26,770 bases of DNA, taken from Trachelipus rathkii. Taxonomy: Eukaryota > Arthropoda > Malacostraca > Isopoda > Trachelipodidae. The DNA is taken from assembly GCA_015478945.1 (NCBI GenBank), contig JABUQX010057115.1:1-26770 (forward strand), given 5' to 3'. Shown here piece by piece: positions 1 through 10,985 of the stretch; positions within the stretch are counted from its first letter, which is position 1; every line of letters starts with the position of its first letter. Both the position numbers and the translations under genes were made by a program. A model generated the notes under the pieces. The model did not search any database and was not told the DNA's origin. It saw nothing but the letters and a program-made list of their open reading frames with translations.

Positions 1-163
1 GAGGCGATTGTCTGGAAAGGAAAGGATATTTTATGAATATTGAGTCCCTGCGTATGACCCATGACATTTTCCTAACTATAGCTTGTGAGTGCCTCGTGCG
101 CGACGTATAACGAACGTTTACAATATTTTTCAGTTTGTCTATTATTTATCTTTTCGTTTTCAG

Positions 164-280
164 GTGGTGGTCTACGATTTTTCGCTCTTCTTCTAGGAAG
201 GTCAGAAGTGTTCAGACAGAGGATAAATAGATCGTTTCCTTTTTCGCTTATTTTGTTTGTTCTCTGCGAAAAGCCTTTCG
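164..280 (+). other. Exon-like segment 1 of the array unit (copy 1)
   Basis: A T-rich stretch ending TTTTCGTTTTCAG at 163 looks like a 3' splice site. At 281 the sequence GTAAGT is a consensus 5' splice site. The 117 nt between are open on the plus strand and encode about 39 residues beginning GGGLRFFALLLGRSEVFRQR and ending in a hydrophobic FSLILFVLCEKPF. The length is a multiple of three and both ends fall after the first base of a codon, so skipping or joining would keep frame. The acceptor is kept in copy 2, but the donor there has lost one A. I do not recognise the product. It could be chance splice-like signals in AT-rich DNA. Confidence 0.35.
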
Positions 281-482
281 GTAAGTTTATTATATTACGT
301 TGCACTTTTCTCAGGATAAGTCGAGGAGGAAATTGATCAGCCTAAGCATGTGTAAGATATTCTCAATGTCGGAATGAAAAAAAAATGGATATTTCCTGTA
401 TGTTCTTCTTCTTCTTTGCTATTGCTTTCTTCATTCTTTTTATTTGATCTTTGTGTTGTTTTTTCTTGTTTGTTTTTTTAAG

Positions 483-812
483 GGTGAACTGTTTTGGAGC
501 TTTCGTATCTGCGGATCGGTGGTGGTGAGAGTCGGTTACCGATTGAAAGACAGGAAGTCGAATGTTTTGAACGTGTTGTGTTGTAGTAACCTGACGGCAG
601 CTATTGCACGTGTGTTGTTAGAGCAATTTTTTTCCTGTTTTTTTCTTTGGTTCTCTCCGAACTTCGAGTTGGCTTTGTTGGTCATTTCGGCGAAGTTTCA
701 CAGTTTATTAGAACACTTGTTATTTTGTATTTTAGGTTATTATAAGGAAATAGAGGCTAGAGAGTTAGCAAGAGTTGGTGAAAAGGGAAATGGATTGCTA
801 CTTAAAAATTGA
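483..812 (+). other. Exon-like segment 2 of the array unit (copy 1), terminal ORF
   Basis: A strong polypyrimidine tract (about 405-479) ends in AAG before GGTGAACTG, a good 3' splice site. The open frame runs 109 codons to a TGA at 810. It begins GELFWSFRICGSVVVRVGYR, then has a hydrophobic region with FFSCFFLWF and LLEHLLFCIL that could be one or two membrane segments, and a charged end with EIEARELARVGEKG. Copies 2, 3, 4 and 6 keep the pyrimidine tract and AAGGTG; copy 6 also keeps the first residues in frame. In copies 2 and 6 a G ending segment 1 plus GTGAAC would restore GGT GAA, so the junction phase fits; in copy 1 an extra G breaks it. The product is unknown, and a decayed gene is as likely as a live one. 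Confidence 0.4.
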
Positions 813-1239
813 TGCGATGCTACGCTGATTTGTAAATTCAATACATTACCATAATTTGTTATTGCGGATGGATAGAAGAATGTTTCTGAGTAAGCGCCTT
901 CGTTATTGAAATCTGATGATACAAGAATTTTATTTTTTCTTAATAAAAAATTTAATAATTCTGTAAACAAAACAATAACCATTACTAGTATTTTAATATC
1001 ATATGGTCGTCAAACAACTGCTTCCGTTGATTCCTGGTGTTGATGCGTAAAATTGTTTTAAAATGACAGGTCAAACAAAGCATGATTCTCGATTCGTCAA
1101 ACCAATTTAATCTCACTGCAGAGAAAAAATGTAAAATTTTTATTAAGAGTTAATATAGAGATCAATGGCCAAAGAAATGTTTGTTAAATCTTCTAAGTTA
1201 TGCCTTATGACGGGTGTTTGACATTGGTATTGTTTAAAG
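813..1239. other. Unit spacer, no gene seen
   Basis: This AT-rich part of the unit lies between the terminal ORF and the GGCAACG block. It shares GTCAAACAACTGCTTCC (near 1009) and the CAAACCAATTTAA block (near 1098) with other copies. No open frame or RNA-like fold stands out. Confidence 0.5.
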
Positions 1240-1374
1240 GTGGCAACGTATTTAGATAGGCTTTGCGGCGGAAAAAAGTATTTCAAACTCGAGCTTTCCT
1301 CGTCGCGGCAATCGTCAAAGACTATCTTGTTAGCGCGAGACGCCCCTCAGCTAATGATTCTTAAAGAGCTGTGA
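1240..1374 (+). pseudogene. Possible Gypsy-type reverse transcriptase fragment
   Basis: After TTTAAAG there are 44 open codons to a TGA at 1372. They contain YLDRLCGGKKYFKLELS at about residues 4-20. This resembles the conserved Ty3/Gypsy reverse-transcriptase stretch with a GGK-x-F-x-KLDLS pattern; in that family the final acidic residue is a catalytic Asp, which is Glu here. The expected AY-x-Q and the later FG and Y-x-DD blocks are not found, so at best this is a dead fragment. Copies 2, 3 and 5 keep the DNA (GCTTTCGGCGGAAAAATATT) but not the frame. The match is short and could be chance. A Gag relic in copy 2 makes a retroelement origin somewhat more believable. Confidence 0.25.
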
Positions 1375-2100
1375 TAAGGAACGTCGTGGTTGTGAGTGTG
1401 TTTTGTCGGTCACCTTTGTGCACAGTATATTGATGGTGTTTAGAATGATTGAAGCATTATTTATTTGATGATGATATGTTAATAATATTCCTTATTGCGT
1501 GAGATTGTGAAATGTATTAGTGGGTAATCTCCCTTACTTTGAAAGATTACTTCAAATATGGCTTAGTGATCTTTCGTATTGCTTGAGATTGTGACAATTG
1601 TTTTTAAAAACATTCTTATTATTGTTCATGGATTAGCGGTACAGAACGTGTGGCGAATGTTTTAGTGTTGTAAAATTTTCAACATGGGTCTTCTGTGCGA
1701 GATATGAGTAGATGGCATGTCTTTGTATGTGCAGCAATTGATAAATAGCACCAATCTGTTTCGATCATTGTAAATTATGTTATTGATGATTATTTGACCA
1801 CTTTTTGGTGTTTGGTTTCAGATTAATTAATTATTCATTATTTATGTTTATAAGTTATTATTATTATTATTAATTATTATTGATTATTATTATTATTATT
1901 ATTACTTATTATTATAATTCATTGTCCAGCATTAATTTTGCAATCTTATTTACAAGTATTTGATGTAATGAAGTGAGGTCTATTATTGGTTATTAGATGG
2001 AAATAGTTTTATTTTTTTCTTCTTGCTCCGGTTAAGATTCGTTTCAGAATTGACATTTGGGGTAGAAATGGGGTTTGGTTGTAGTTGACTGTTCCCCCCG
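1375..2100. other. Unit spacer with short (ATT)n tract, no gene seen
   Basis: This is AT-rich spacer containing a short (ATT)n run at about 1857-1916. The same position holds longer ATT runs in copies 2 and 5. The block near 1925-1960 (CAGCATTAATTTTGCAATCT) recurs in the other copies. No gene is supported. Confidence 0.55.
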
Positions 2101-2113
2101 CGGCAGGGGTAAA

Positions 2114-2409
2114 TATGGAGGAGTGGGGTTTTTTTCGGGTATGAACTTCAGGAAGGAGCGGGGACTGCCTTCTTCGCGCAAGAATTGGGAAGTTGAGGCT
2201 AAAAGCATGTGTAGGGGGTGTTGAGTGTTTTCTATTCTCACCATTTTTTTGCTGTTTTAGGGGGAATGTTTTTAGAGAGATCCTTGGTTGGGAGTCTTTG
2301 AGAGAGTCTTTTCTTCGAGTGACTTTTGGTTGGAGTCTTTGGGCAAGTCTTTTCGTTGAAACCATTCTTTTCCCGACTATAAAGACTTTATTTCAATGCT
2401 TCGGCCACG
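2114..2409 (+). other. Exon-like segments 3 and 4 of the array unit (copy 1)
   Basis: Segment 3 begins with ATGGAGGAGTG, which recurs in copies 3, 4 and 5. A short T-rich stretch then ends CTGTTTTAG at 2260, an acceptor-like site, and segment 4 runs 2261-2409 to GGTAAGCC, a donor-like site. Segment 4 contains two imperfect copies of a roughly 36-bp motif (GGAGTCTTTG followed by AGAGTCTTT). In copies 3 and 5 the reading that includes WSLWESLSLSDS and then NHPFSDYK is the most protein-like. In copy 1 the frame differs. The product is unknown. Confidence 0.35.
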
Positions 2410-2990
2410 GTAAGCCTAAAATGGAAATTCGTTTGAATATTTCAAAATGTTTGGGTAGCGTCGGTCTCTTGTTTCTCCCCTCTTTTTTTTTTTCAAATTT
2501 AAATTTCGCAACGGCTTAATTTCTTATTAATTGTTTTGTAAATTATAGATTGGTTTACTTCTTCATGTTTAACTAAATATTTGAATTTAAACATTACAGT
2601 TTTATTTATGAAATTAAAATCACACTTTGTTTATTCGCACTATAGTTTATTGACACAACACAGATTTTGTTTCAAACAATTTTGATTACACCGGCAATTT
2701 TCACCATATTTGACTCCAAATCAGAGGGTGTTTTAATTACTTGTAATTAAATTCCGGGTCACTCTAGGGGATTCACCAAAGATATACGCCGAGAATCTCA
2801 AGGCATCTATTAAATAATGACATGCAATCAATTATATCTGTGATTAAAATAATAGCACTGTCTAATTAGTGTTTATTAAACAGATCAAATGATAATGGAA
2901 ATTTAACAATTAGACATTTCGTCAAGATTTAAGTTGACAATTGGGAAACAATAACAAAGGAGTTGTTAATTAATGAATTGCTATAGTTTT

Positions 2991-3152
2991 TTATACATAT
3001 GGTGTATTAGTAATTATGTAATAAGGAAGGAGTGGGAGCACCACATCCTCCTTGGGCACGATGTCGAGGCACAGTTCCTGATCATGAGAGCGTTGAAGAC
3101 GCCCTCGCATCTTACATTCAAATCTGGCCCCTTCCCTTCGGGGATGCCTTTT
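2991..3152 (-). other. Small conserved open frame, minus strand (copy 1)
   Basis: A minus-strand frame of about 53 codons lies in the GC-richest block of the unit. It includes RLQRSHDQELCLDIV followed by EDVVLPLL. The equivalent frame in copy 2 is also open, while the plus-strand frame (EWEHHILLGHDVEAQFLIM) gains a stop there. Copy 5 keeps RLQRSHDQ and LCLDIV. I recognise no family. Six differences from copy 2 fall in or beside the frame and only two are silent, so they do not prove selection on protein. Confidence 0.25.
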
Positions 3153-3253
3153 CTAACAGTCTTTTATACAAGCTCGGTTGGTAACAAATTTAAATGGTTT
3201 TAATGATTTTACATAGGTACACATGGCTGTTTAAGAGAGATGGATAGCCCTAT

Positions 3254-3275
3254 AAACCTTCGTGAGCGAGGGTTT
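3254..3275. other. Hairpin in the unit (copy 1)
   Basis: AAACCTTCG and CGAGGGTTT pair over nine bases, with one G-T wobble, around a TGAG loop. The same hairpin lies at 7407-7428 in copy 2. The equivalent parts of copies 3, 4 and 5 (near 10827, 14361 and 17875) are degraded. It could be a transcript structure or an accident of the sequence. Confidence 0.45.
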
Positions 3276-4846
3276 ACCGATATTCATATCTCTATTCACC
3301 CAACCTTTTGAGAATTAGAACACATGCATGAGGAAGATGAAGGGAAAGAACAGAAAACACTAATTAGAGAAATTTGGAAGAAAACTTTTATAAATATTAG
3401 TCTCGTATACCCATGACATTTTCCTAACTATACTTGTAGTCCTCGTCACGTATAACTATTTACCAATATTTTTCAATTTTCTATTATTTACTCTTTTCGT
3501 TTTCAGTGGTTCTCATTTTTCTCTTTCTTCTAAAGTCAGAATTTCAGACATAAAATAATCGTTTCTTTTTCCTTATTTGTTTGTTCTCTGCAAAGCCTTT
3601 TCGGTAGTTTATATATATTAATTGCACTTTCTCAAATAAGTCGAAGGAATTGATCATCCTACATTTAAATTTCATCAATGTCGGAATGAAAAAAAATGAT
3701 ATTTCCTTCTTTTTCTTCTTCTTTGCTATTGCTTTCTTCATTCTTTTTATTTGATCTTTTGTTTTTTTTTCTTGTTTTTTTTTTAAGGTGAACTGTTTTG
3801 GAGCTTTCGTATCTGCGGTCGTGGGTGTAGAGTTCGTTACCATTAAGACAAAGTCGAATTTTGAACGTTTGTTTATAACCTGACCAGCTGTTCACGTGTG
3901 TTTTAGAGCAATTTTCCTTTTTTTCTTTTTCTCTTCCGACTTCAGTTGCTTTGTTGGTATTTCGCAAGTTTCACAGTTATTATACACTTTTATTTTTATT
4001 TTATTATTATAAGAAATAGAGGCTAAGATAGTTAGAAAGTTTTTGAAAAGGAAATGGAATCTACTTAAAAATTATCATGCTACCTATTTTAATTCATACA
4101 TACCATATTTGTTATTGCGGATGATAAAGAAATTTCTATACCCTTGTTATTAAATCTATATAAAAATTTTATTTTTCTTAATAAAGTTCATCAATGCTTA
4201 ACAAAACAATAACATACTCTCATTTTAATATCATATTCGTCAAACAACTGCTTCCTTGGAATTCTGGTTTGATCTTAAAATTTTTAATGACATCAAACAA
4301 AAGCATATTCTCATTCCGTCAAACCAATTTAACTCATCAGAAAAAAAATGTAAATTTTATTAAGATTATATAAATCAATGGCAAGAAATGTTTTTAATTT
4401 CTAGTTATTCTTATGACGGTTTACATTTATTTTAAAGGTTGGCAACGTATTTAGATAGCTTTCGGCGGAAAAATATTTCAAACTCGACTTTCTCTCGCGG
4501 CATCGTCAAAGACTATTTTTAGCGCGAACGCCCTCAGCTAATGATTCTTAAAAGCTGTGATAGGAAGTCTGTTTGAGTTGTTTTCTCACCTTTCACTATA
4601 TTATGGTTTTAAATATTGAACATTATTATTTGATATCATATAATATAAATATTCATCATGAGTTGGATTTGACAAACACTATAGAATCATTTATATTTGC
4701 ATTACCGTAATTTTAAATAACATTCTTTTATTGTTCCTATTAGGTACAGAACATGTCGGCATTTTATGTTTGTAAAATTCTTCACACTGTCTTCAGAGGT
4801 TATTGTCTTGGGATGCTAAAATGTTTTTTAAATTGTTTCCATAATT

Positions 4847-4859
4847 ATTATTATTATTA

Positions 4860-4916
<57 letters not shown>

Positions 4917-4921
4917 TTTTA

Positions 4922-4952
<31 letters not shown>

Positions 4953-5000
4953 TTATTTATTTTATTATTATTATTTTTATTATTATTCATTTTTTATCAT
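4847..5000. repeat. (ATT)n microsatellite within copy 2
   Basis: This is a nearly pure trinucleotide run with small T-rich interruptions. It lies at the same unit position as the ATT tracts near 1857, 9286 and 16365, so it belongs to the unit and has expanded here. Confidence 0.9.
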
Positions 5001-5108
5001 ATTATTTCCGCATTATTTTCAATATTATTAGAGTATTATTATAAGTAGATCTATTATTTGAGTACGCCGCAAATTTATTCCTAGGTTAGGAGATTATAAC
5101 GTTATAGT

Positions 5109-5110
<2 letters not shown>

Positions 5111-5163
<53 letters not shown>
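5111..5163 (-). repeat. 53-nt poly-T, possible poly(A) tail of the minus-strand insertion
   Basis: This is an uninterrupted T53 on the plus strand. Read on the minus strand it follows GCAGATCTCTAGC as an A-run near the 3' end of the inserted element. It fits a retroposed tail, but could also be an expanded copy of the T-runs found in the unit. Confidence 0.6.
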
Positions 5164-5166
<3 letters not shown>

Positions 5167-5421
5167 AGAGATCTGCAAATCTCCTCCGCCATCTCAGTTT
5201 CGTCGGAAACTTTGCATGAATGTTTGCACATTCCTCGTTTGCCGAACTTTTATCTGAGCTTCACGGTGATTCACGCTCAATTTGTTTACCCGAGACTATC
5301 CCGTCTATGAATAGGCAAGTTATTATTACAGAAATGATTTAAAAAAATATATAGTCTGCATGCGGAGACTTGACAGTTGTAATATAATTTTTACTGGTAT
5401 TAGTATTATTTTCAGTGTCTT

Positions 5422-5565
<144 letters not shown>

Positions 5566-5787
5566 TCTATTATTATATATTATTATTATTAGGTCATCAT
5601 TAACCATAGTACTGTACTGTTCTCCTACGCTGGTTGCTAGAGTACCCGTACGGTCTTCTTCTAGTTTCCCGGGCTGATGACGCTTGTATGGTTATGGGAG
5701 TTGGCTGCTACCTCCCAGCGTCGAGGTCTTAGAGAATTTAACAGTTGCCTCAAAAGGTCTCTGTCAGATTCAGAGAATGATCTTGAT

Positions 5788-6695
5788 TCAAGCATTTGTG
5801 GGCGTGGTCTTTGACTTGAATCTTTTCCTTGAATATTGTTCTTGATTTTCTTGATTTGGATTTTCGTGGGACAGATTTTTGAAGATTTTGTCCGCTAGAT
5901 TTACTAATGTAGGTAAATCGCTGTATTCGACTATCGTGTGTAAATTTTGATAAACATAGGTAGGTACTTCAGCGAGAAAGATTTCTTTCACAAAACTTAA
6001 GATGGTTTTCTCAAATAAATTTGTCGGCATTTTTTTATAGCCTAATACTTTTTGGATTCGTTCAAATACTCACTCGGCAATTCTTTTGTTTTCATTCCTT
6101 CCTTGATGACGCCATGAATGCTTTGTTTTTGTGGAGGCAAATAGGATATTTTTATGGTGTTTATCAGTTCTTCATATGCATTTCTTTTAATTGGATATTT
6201 AATGGAGAGCAATAGATGATTCGGAAGAATTGGAGCTATTATTCTTAATTTGTCTGTTTCATTTTTTATTTTATAAATTCTAAAAATGATGTTTTATTGG
6301 CCTAGATCTAGGTGGATACATCGGCCTGCATCGAAGGGTTGGTAGTTTTGAATTTGCGACCAACAATATTTAATTGAGTTTTGGCTGCAATTATTGCTCG
6401 CGTGTATTTGTTTGTAAAGTCGTGACTCACAGCGCACAGGTTTGATAATTGTCCCTTCCGGTGCGGAGGTGAAGCTTGTTGTAGATTGGAGTGTTTGTTT
6501 TTTCTCTTTCTTTTTTTGAAATGTTCCTTTTTCCCATTTTAAATTTTTAGGCAGGCTTAGGCTTCTTTTTCGCCGCCATGGGTTATGCTTCTTAGAACGA
6601 AGGAAGGTTTGTTTATAAAATTGTTGTAAGCGTCGTTGGGTACGACCGTTACAAAGAGGAAGATTTTTTCTTTTTTTTTTAAATTTATTTAGCAA
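5788..6695 (-). pseudogene. Decayed Ty3/Gypsy-type Gag gene
   Basis: Two minus-strand frames together cover about 300 codons. The upstream frame (6695 to about 6045) has a basic N-terminal region with RRKR and KKKEKK, then YQPFDAG, one in-frame TAA at 6294, KNETDKLRIIAPILP and YEELINTIKISY. A single-base shift near 6050 leads into the downstream frame: ERIQKVLG, FVKEIFLAEVP and then DLPTLVNLADKI, ending at 5788. The order matches retrotransposon Gag: a PFW-like start, an LP motif, a PY-x-x-LK-like motif, a Q-x-LLG-like motif, an LRELFLQRLP-like motif and an LA-x-LADKI motif. No CCHC knuckle, protease or reverse transcriptase follows. The stop and frameshift mark it as dead. Recognition is from memory of the family, without alignment. 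Confidence 0.6.
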
Positions 6696-7146
6696 CGACT
6701 TATTTCTTATTATTTTCGAAATTATAGATTGTTTAATTCTTCACGTTTTTGATTTACACAGTTTATTTATGGTCAAATATCATACTTTGATTAATCGCAC
6801 TATAGTTTTATTTTCACAACACAGATTTTTTTCAAACAATTTTGATTACACCTGCAATTTTCACTGTATCTGACTCCAAATCAAAGGGTGTTTTAATCGC
6901 TTGTAATTAAATTCAGGGTCACTATAAGGGGATTTCACCCAGAGAATATAAGCCGAGATTCTCGGGCATCTATTAAAATATGCCATGCAATCAATATATA
7001 TTCTCGTGATTGAAATAATAGCATGTCTCTTTAGTGTTTATTAAACAGATCAAACGATAATGGCAATTTAACAATTAGATATTTCGTCAATGATTTAGTT
7101 GACAATGGGAACAATAACAAAGGATTGTTAATTATGATTGTATAGT

Positions 7147-7305
7147 TTATACATGGTTATTAGTAATTATGTAATAAGGAAGGAGTGGGAGCACCACATC
7201 CTCCTTGTGCACGATGTCGAGGCACAGTTCTTGATCATGAGAGCGTTGTAGACGCCCTCGCATCTTACATTCAAATCTGGCCCCTTCCCTCCGGAGATGC
7301 CTTCT
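7147..7305 (-). other. Small conserved open frame, minus strand (copy 2)
   Basis: This is the counterpart of the minus-strand frame at 2991-3152, open for 53 codons. It carries RLQRSHDQELCLDIVHKEDV, with His where copy 1 has Pro. The product is unknown. Confidence 0.25.
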
Positions 7306-7553
7306 CTAACAGTCTTTTATACAAGCTCGGTTGGTAACAAGTTTAAATGGTTTTAATGATTTTACATAGGTACACATGGCTGTTTAAGAGAGATGGATAG
7401 CCCTATAAACCTTCGTGAGCGAGGGTTTACCGATATTCATATCTCTATTCACCCAACCTTTTGAGAATTAGAACACATGCATGAGGAAGATGAAGGGAAA
7501 GAACAGAAAACACTAATTAGAGAAATTTGGAAGAAAACTTTTATAAAATATTA

Positions 7554-10500
7554 GTTCATCGTATACCCATTAGACATTATTCTAAACTCATACTTATGTA
7601 GTCCTTCTAGTCTACGTAAATAATCTAATTTACTATACATATATTTTCAATTTTCTATTATTTACTCTTTATCTGTTTCAGTGGTTCTCATTTTCATTTC
7701 TTATCTTCTATAAGTCAGAATTTCGACATATAAATAATAGTTTCTTTCCTTTATTTGTTTGTTATCTCTAGCAAAGCTTTTTTCGGTAGTTTATATATAT
7801 TAATTGCACTTTCTCAAATAAATTAATGATCGAAGTGAAGATTGGATCATCCTACATTTTAATAATTTCATCACATCAACAGTCGGAATGAAAAAAAATG
7901 ATATTTCCTTCTTTTTCTTCTTCTTTGCTAATTGGCTAAATTTCTACATTATTACTTTATTATTTGAGTCTTTTTAAGTTTCTTTTTTCATTGTTTTTTC
8001 TTTCTTATAAAGGTGATCATGTTCTTTCGGAGCTTTCAGTATCTCGCGGTCGCTGGTTTATAGTAGAATTCTCTTACCATACTATTGGAACAAATGTTCG
8101 AAATTTTGAAACGTTTGTTTTTTACCTGACCTAACTTGTTCACAGTGTGTTATTAGAGCAATTATTTCCTTTTATTTTTCTTTTTCTTCTTTCCAGTCTA
8201 ATATATCAGTTGCTTTGTTGGTACATTTCAGCAAAGTTTAAATCACAAGTTATTATACACTATGTATTTTATTTTATTATTATACAGAATTAGTGTAATA
8301 AACTTTGGGGTTTATCAGCAGCTAGCACAGTATTAACTTACAAAAATTATCATTGCTATACTATTTTACCTATGTATTGAAATATATGAGTTTACCGGAT
8401 GATAACGAAAAGTTTCTATTAGCTCCTTAGGTTATTAACTCTATAATAAAAATTTTATTTTTTCTTAATCAAAAGTCTCATTCAAATGCTTAACAAATCA
8501 ATACACTAACTACCCCTCTCTCATTTTCCTTACATATTCGTCAAACAACTGCTTCCTTAGAATCCTGGTTTGATCTTAAAATTTTTAATGCACAGGTCAA
8601 AACAAAAGCATATTCTAATTCTCAGTCAACTCAAATTTACTCTAGATAGATAGTTTTATTAAGATTTAATATATAATCAATGGGCCGAAATGTTTTTATT
8701 TCTAGTTTCTTATGACGTTTTACATTTATTTTAAAGGTTGGCAACGTATTTAGATAGCTTTCGGCGGAAAAATATTTCAAACTCGACTGTTCTCTCGCGG
8801 CTAAAATCGTCTAAGAAGTAATATTTTTAGCGCGAAGCCGCCCTCAGCTAATGTTCCTTAAAAGCTGTGCATAAGGAAAGTCTGTTTGAGCTTGTTTTTC
8901 CTCAACCCTTTTCACTATATTATGTGACTTTTAAGATATTGAACATTATTATTTGATATCATTAATATAATATTAAAATATTCATCATGAGTTGGATTTG
9001 ACAAACACTAAAGAGAATCATTTATATTTGCATTAACTCGTAATTTTGGGGTGCGATCTTTTTATTCTTATTTTGTGTATACTTAATCATTGATTTTATA
9101 ATATAACATTTACTTCAATATATTGTTCATTATTACGAGTTATCAGAACCATGTCGAGCACTCTCTTCTAATCATTATGCTTAGTATCATTTCTTCACAC
9201 TGTCTTAGATTTAGTAATGTCATTCTATAATGTATCAAGCATTAATATAAATTTCAAAAATATCTAGTTTTCATTCATTTAAATTCAATTATTATTATTT
9301 ATATTATTATCATTTCTTATTACTTATCTGTTATTCTTAACTCCGATTAATTATTATTTTTACTTAAATTTTTTATTTTTATTTTGACTGGCGAGATTAT
9401 TTAATTTCTTATTTATATATTATTATTTATTATTTATTATATTTATTTTAATTTTCCAGCATTATTTTCAATCTTATTTACAGTATTATTAATAAGGGTG
9501 AGTTATTATATATATTATTAATGAATATATTTTAATTTATTTTTCTCTTCTCGTTAAATCGTTCCGAAATTGAATTATGGGTGTAGAACGTTATCGTTTT
9601 TTGTAGTTGACTTTTCCACCGCATAGAGGGTATACATATGGAGGCGTGTTTTTTCGGGTATTACTTCATAGAAGAGCTTAGAACTTGCTCTTACGCTCAT
9701 TGGGGAATTGAGCAATATGACATTGTGGGGGTTTTGATTTTAATCTTTTCTCCTATCTTTATATCTGTTTTAGGGGAAGTTTTAGAGAGACTTGGTTGGA
9801 GTCTTTGGGAGAGTCTTTCGTTGAGTGACTCTTTGGATCTATTGAGAGGGTCTTTTCAATGGAACCATCCTTTTAGCGACTATAAGACTTTATTTTAATG
9901 CGTTCCCGCTACGGTATAGCCTAAATTGAGAAATTTCGATTTGAATAATTATCACATGTTTTGGTAGCAGGCTGTCGCTCTTTTATTCTACCGCGTTTTT
10001 TTTTTTTTTTTTTTTTCATTTTAGGGAAGTGAGCTATATTTTTTAATTATTTTTAGTAATTTTTAGATGTTTAAGTCTTCATTAGTTTAAAATCATTTTT
10101 TTTTTTTAATAAAAGTTGAATTTATATAGATACATCATCCAATAAACTTTATTTAATTTGGAAAACTATTTTTACATAACACAGATTTTTTTCAAAATTT
10201 TTGGATTACACACTGGCCAATTTTCACTGTATTTGACGTTCCAAAAGTCAGAGGGTGTTTAATTATCATGTAATTAATTATTCCGGGTCACTACTGGGCT
10301 TTTCAATACAAAGATAACCGCGAGAATCTACGGACAATCCTATTAAATAATGATATATACATATGTCAATCATTATTAACTGTGATTAAAATAATGCACT
10401 GATTAATTAGTGTTTTTAACAGATCAAATGTATAATGGACATTTAAGTATAAAATTTGGAAGATGATTTAGTTGATCAGAATGAAGTTGAGGTCTGAGAG

Positions 10501-10985
10501 GTTTGAAATTGTAATTGTATAATAGCTTAGCATGGTTATTAAGTATATTAATTAGTAAAATGAAGGAAGCGAGTGGGAGCACACATTCTGCTCACTTAGG
10601 CACTGATGTCGAAGAGCACAGTTCCTGATTACATGAGAGCGTTGAAGCGCCCTACTAGCGATCTACATTCAATAATTTGGCCTCCATTCCTTCGGGATGC
10701 TTTTCTAACAGTCTTGATATATACAAGCTCGTGTTGTGAACAAATTTAAATTGGGGTTTTAAATGATTTTACATAGGGTATCCAGCTGGCGTGTTAGTTA
10801 AGAAGAGAATGGATTAGACCTATAGAAACCTTTCGTGGCTTGGGAGAAGGGATGCCAGAGTATAATATCTCTATCGTCAAACATATTGGGATATATTAAG
10901 AACATCCATTGCAGATTGGGAATGAGGAGGAGGAAAAGAACAGAACCCTAATTAGAGAAATTGTGTGGAGAATATTACTTATTTT
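7554..10985. repeat. Tandem array unit, copy 3
   Basis: All landmarks are present in order: GGCAACGTATTTAGATAG near 8739, (ATT)n-like sequence near 9286-9440, the ATGGAGG exon-like start near 9638, the GGAGTCTTTGGGAGAGTC block near 9800 and GATGTCGA near 10606. Many single-base insertions and deletions separate it from copies 2 and 5, scattered in coding-like and non-coding parts alike. The spacing of the GATGTCGA landmark is about 3395 bp to the previous copy. Confidence 0.88.
9638..9898 (+). other. Exon-like segments 3 and 4 of the array unit (copy 3)
   Basis: This plus-strand frame is open for 86 codons from ATGGAGG. The second part, from the acceptor-like CTGTTTTAG at 9773, reads GEVLERLGWSLWESLSLSDS and then NHPFSDYK. 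The intervening T-rich stretch (IFSPIFISV) is probably a short intron read through. The donor-like GGTAAGCC of copies 1 and 5 is damaged to GGTATAGCC at 9913. No family is recognised. Confidence 0.35.

Larger units (their letters stand above)
1..3400. repeat. Tandem array unit, copy 1 (left-edge copy)
   Basis: This is the first copy of a 3.4-3.5 kb direct repeat. Its opening text (CCCATGACATTTTCCTAACTATA near 60) recurs near 3411 and, degraded, near 7566, 11003 and 18060. Other landmarks are GGCAACGTATTTAGATAG near 1243, an (ATT)n tract, a GCCACGGTAAGCC block near 2405 and GATGTCGAGGCACAGT near 3060. Copy 1 differs from the others by many substitutions and extra bases, as edge copies of arrays often do. 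It also keeps the longest open frames, which the other copies break. The true left edge lies outside the window. Confidence 0.9.

Noticed and set aside
740..982. 80-codon minus-strand frame opposite exon-like segment 2
   Set aside because: It overlaps the better-supported plus frame and is not kept in other copies.
3240..3310. snRNA or 5S-like gene around the unit hairpin
   Set aside because: No known 5' end, Sm site or internal promoter box could be matched, and copies 3-5 are degraded here.
3544..3967. Lys-rich minus-strand frames in copy 2 (and 14855-15205 in copy 5)
   Set aside because: They are antisense reading of the T-rich pyrimidine tract before exon-like segment 2.
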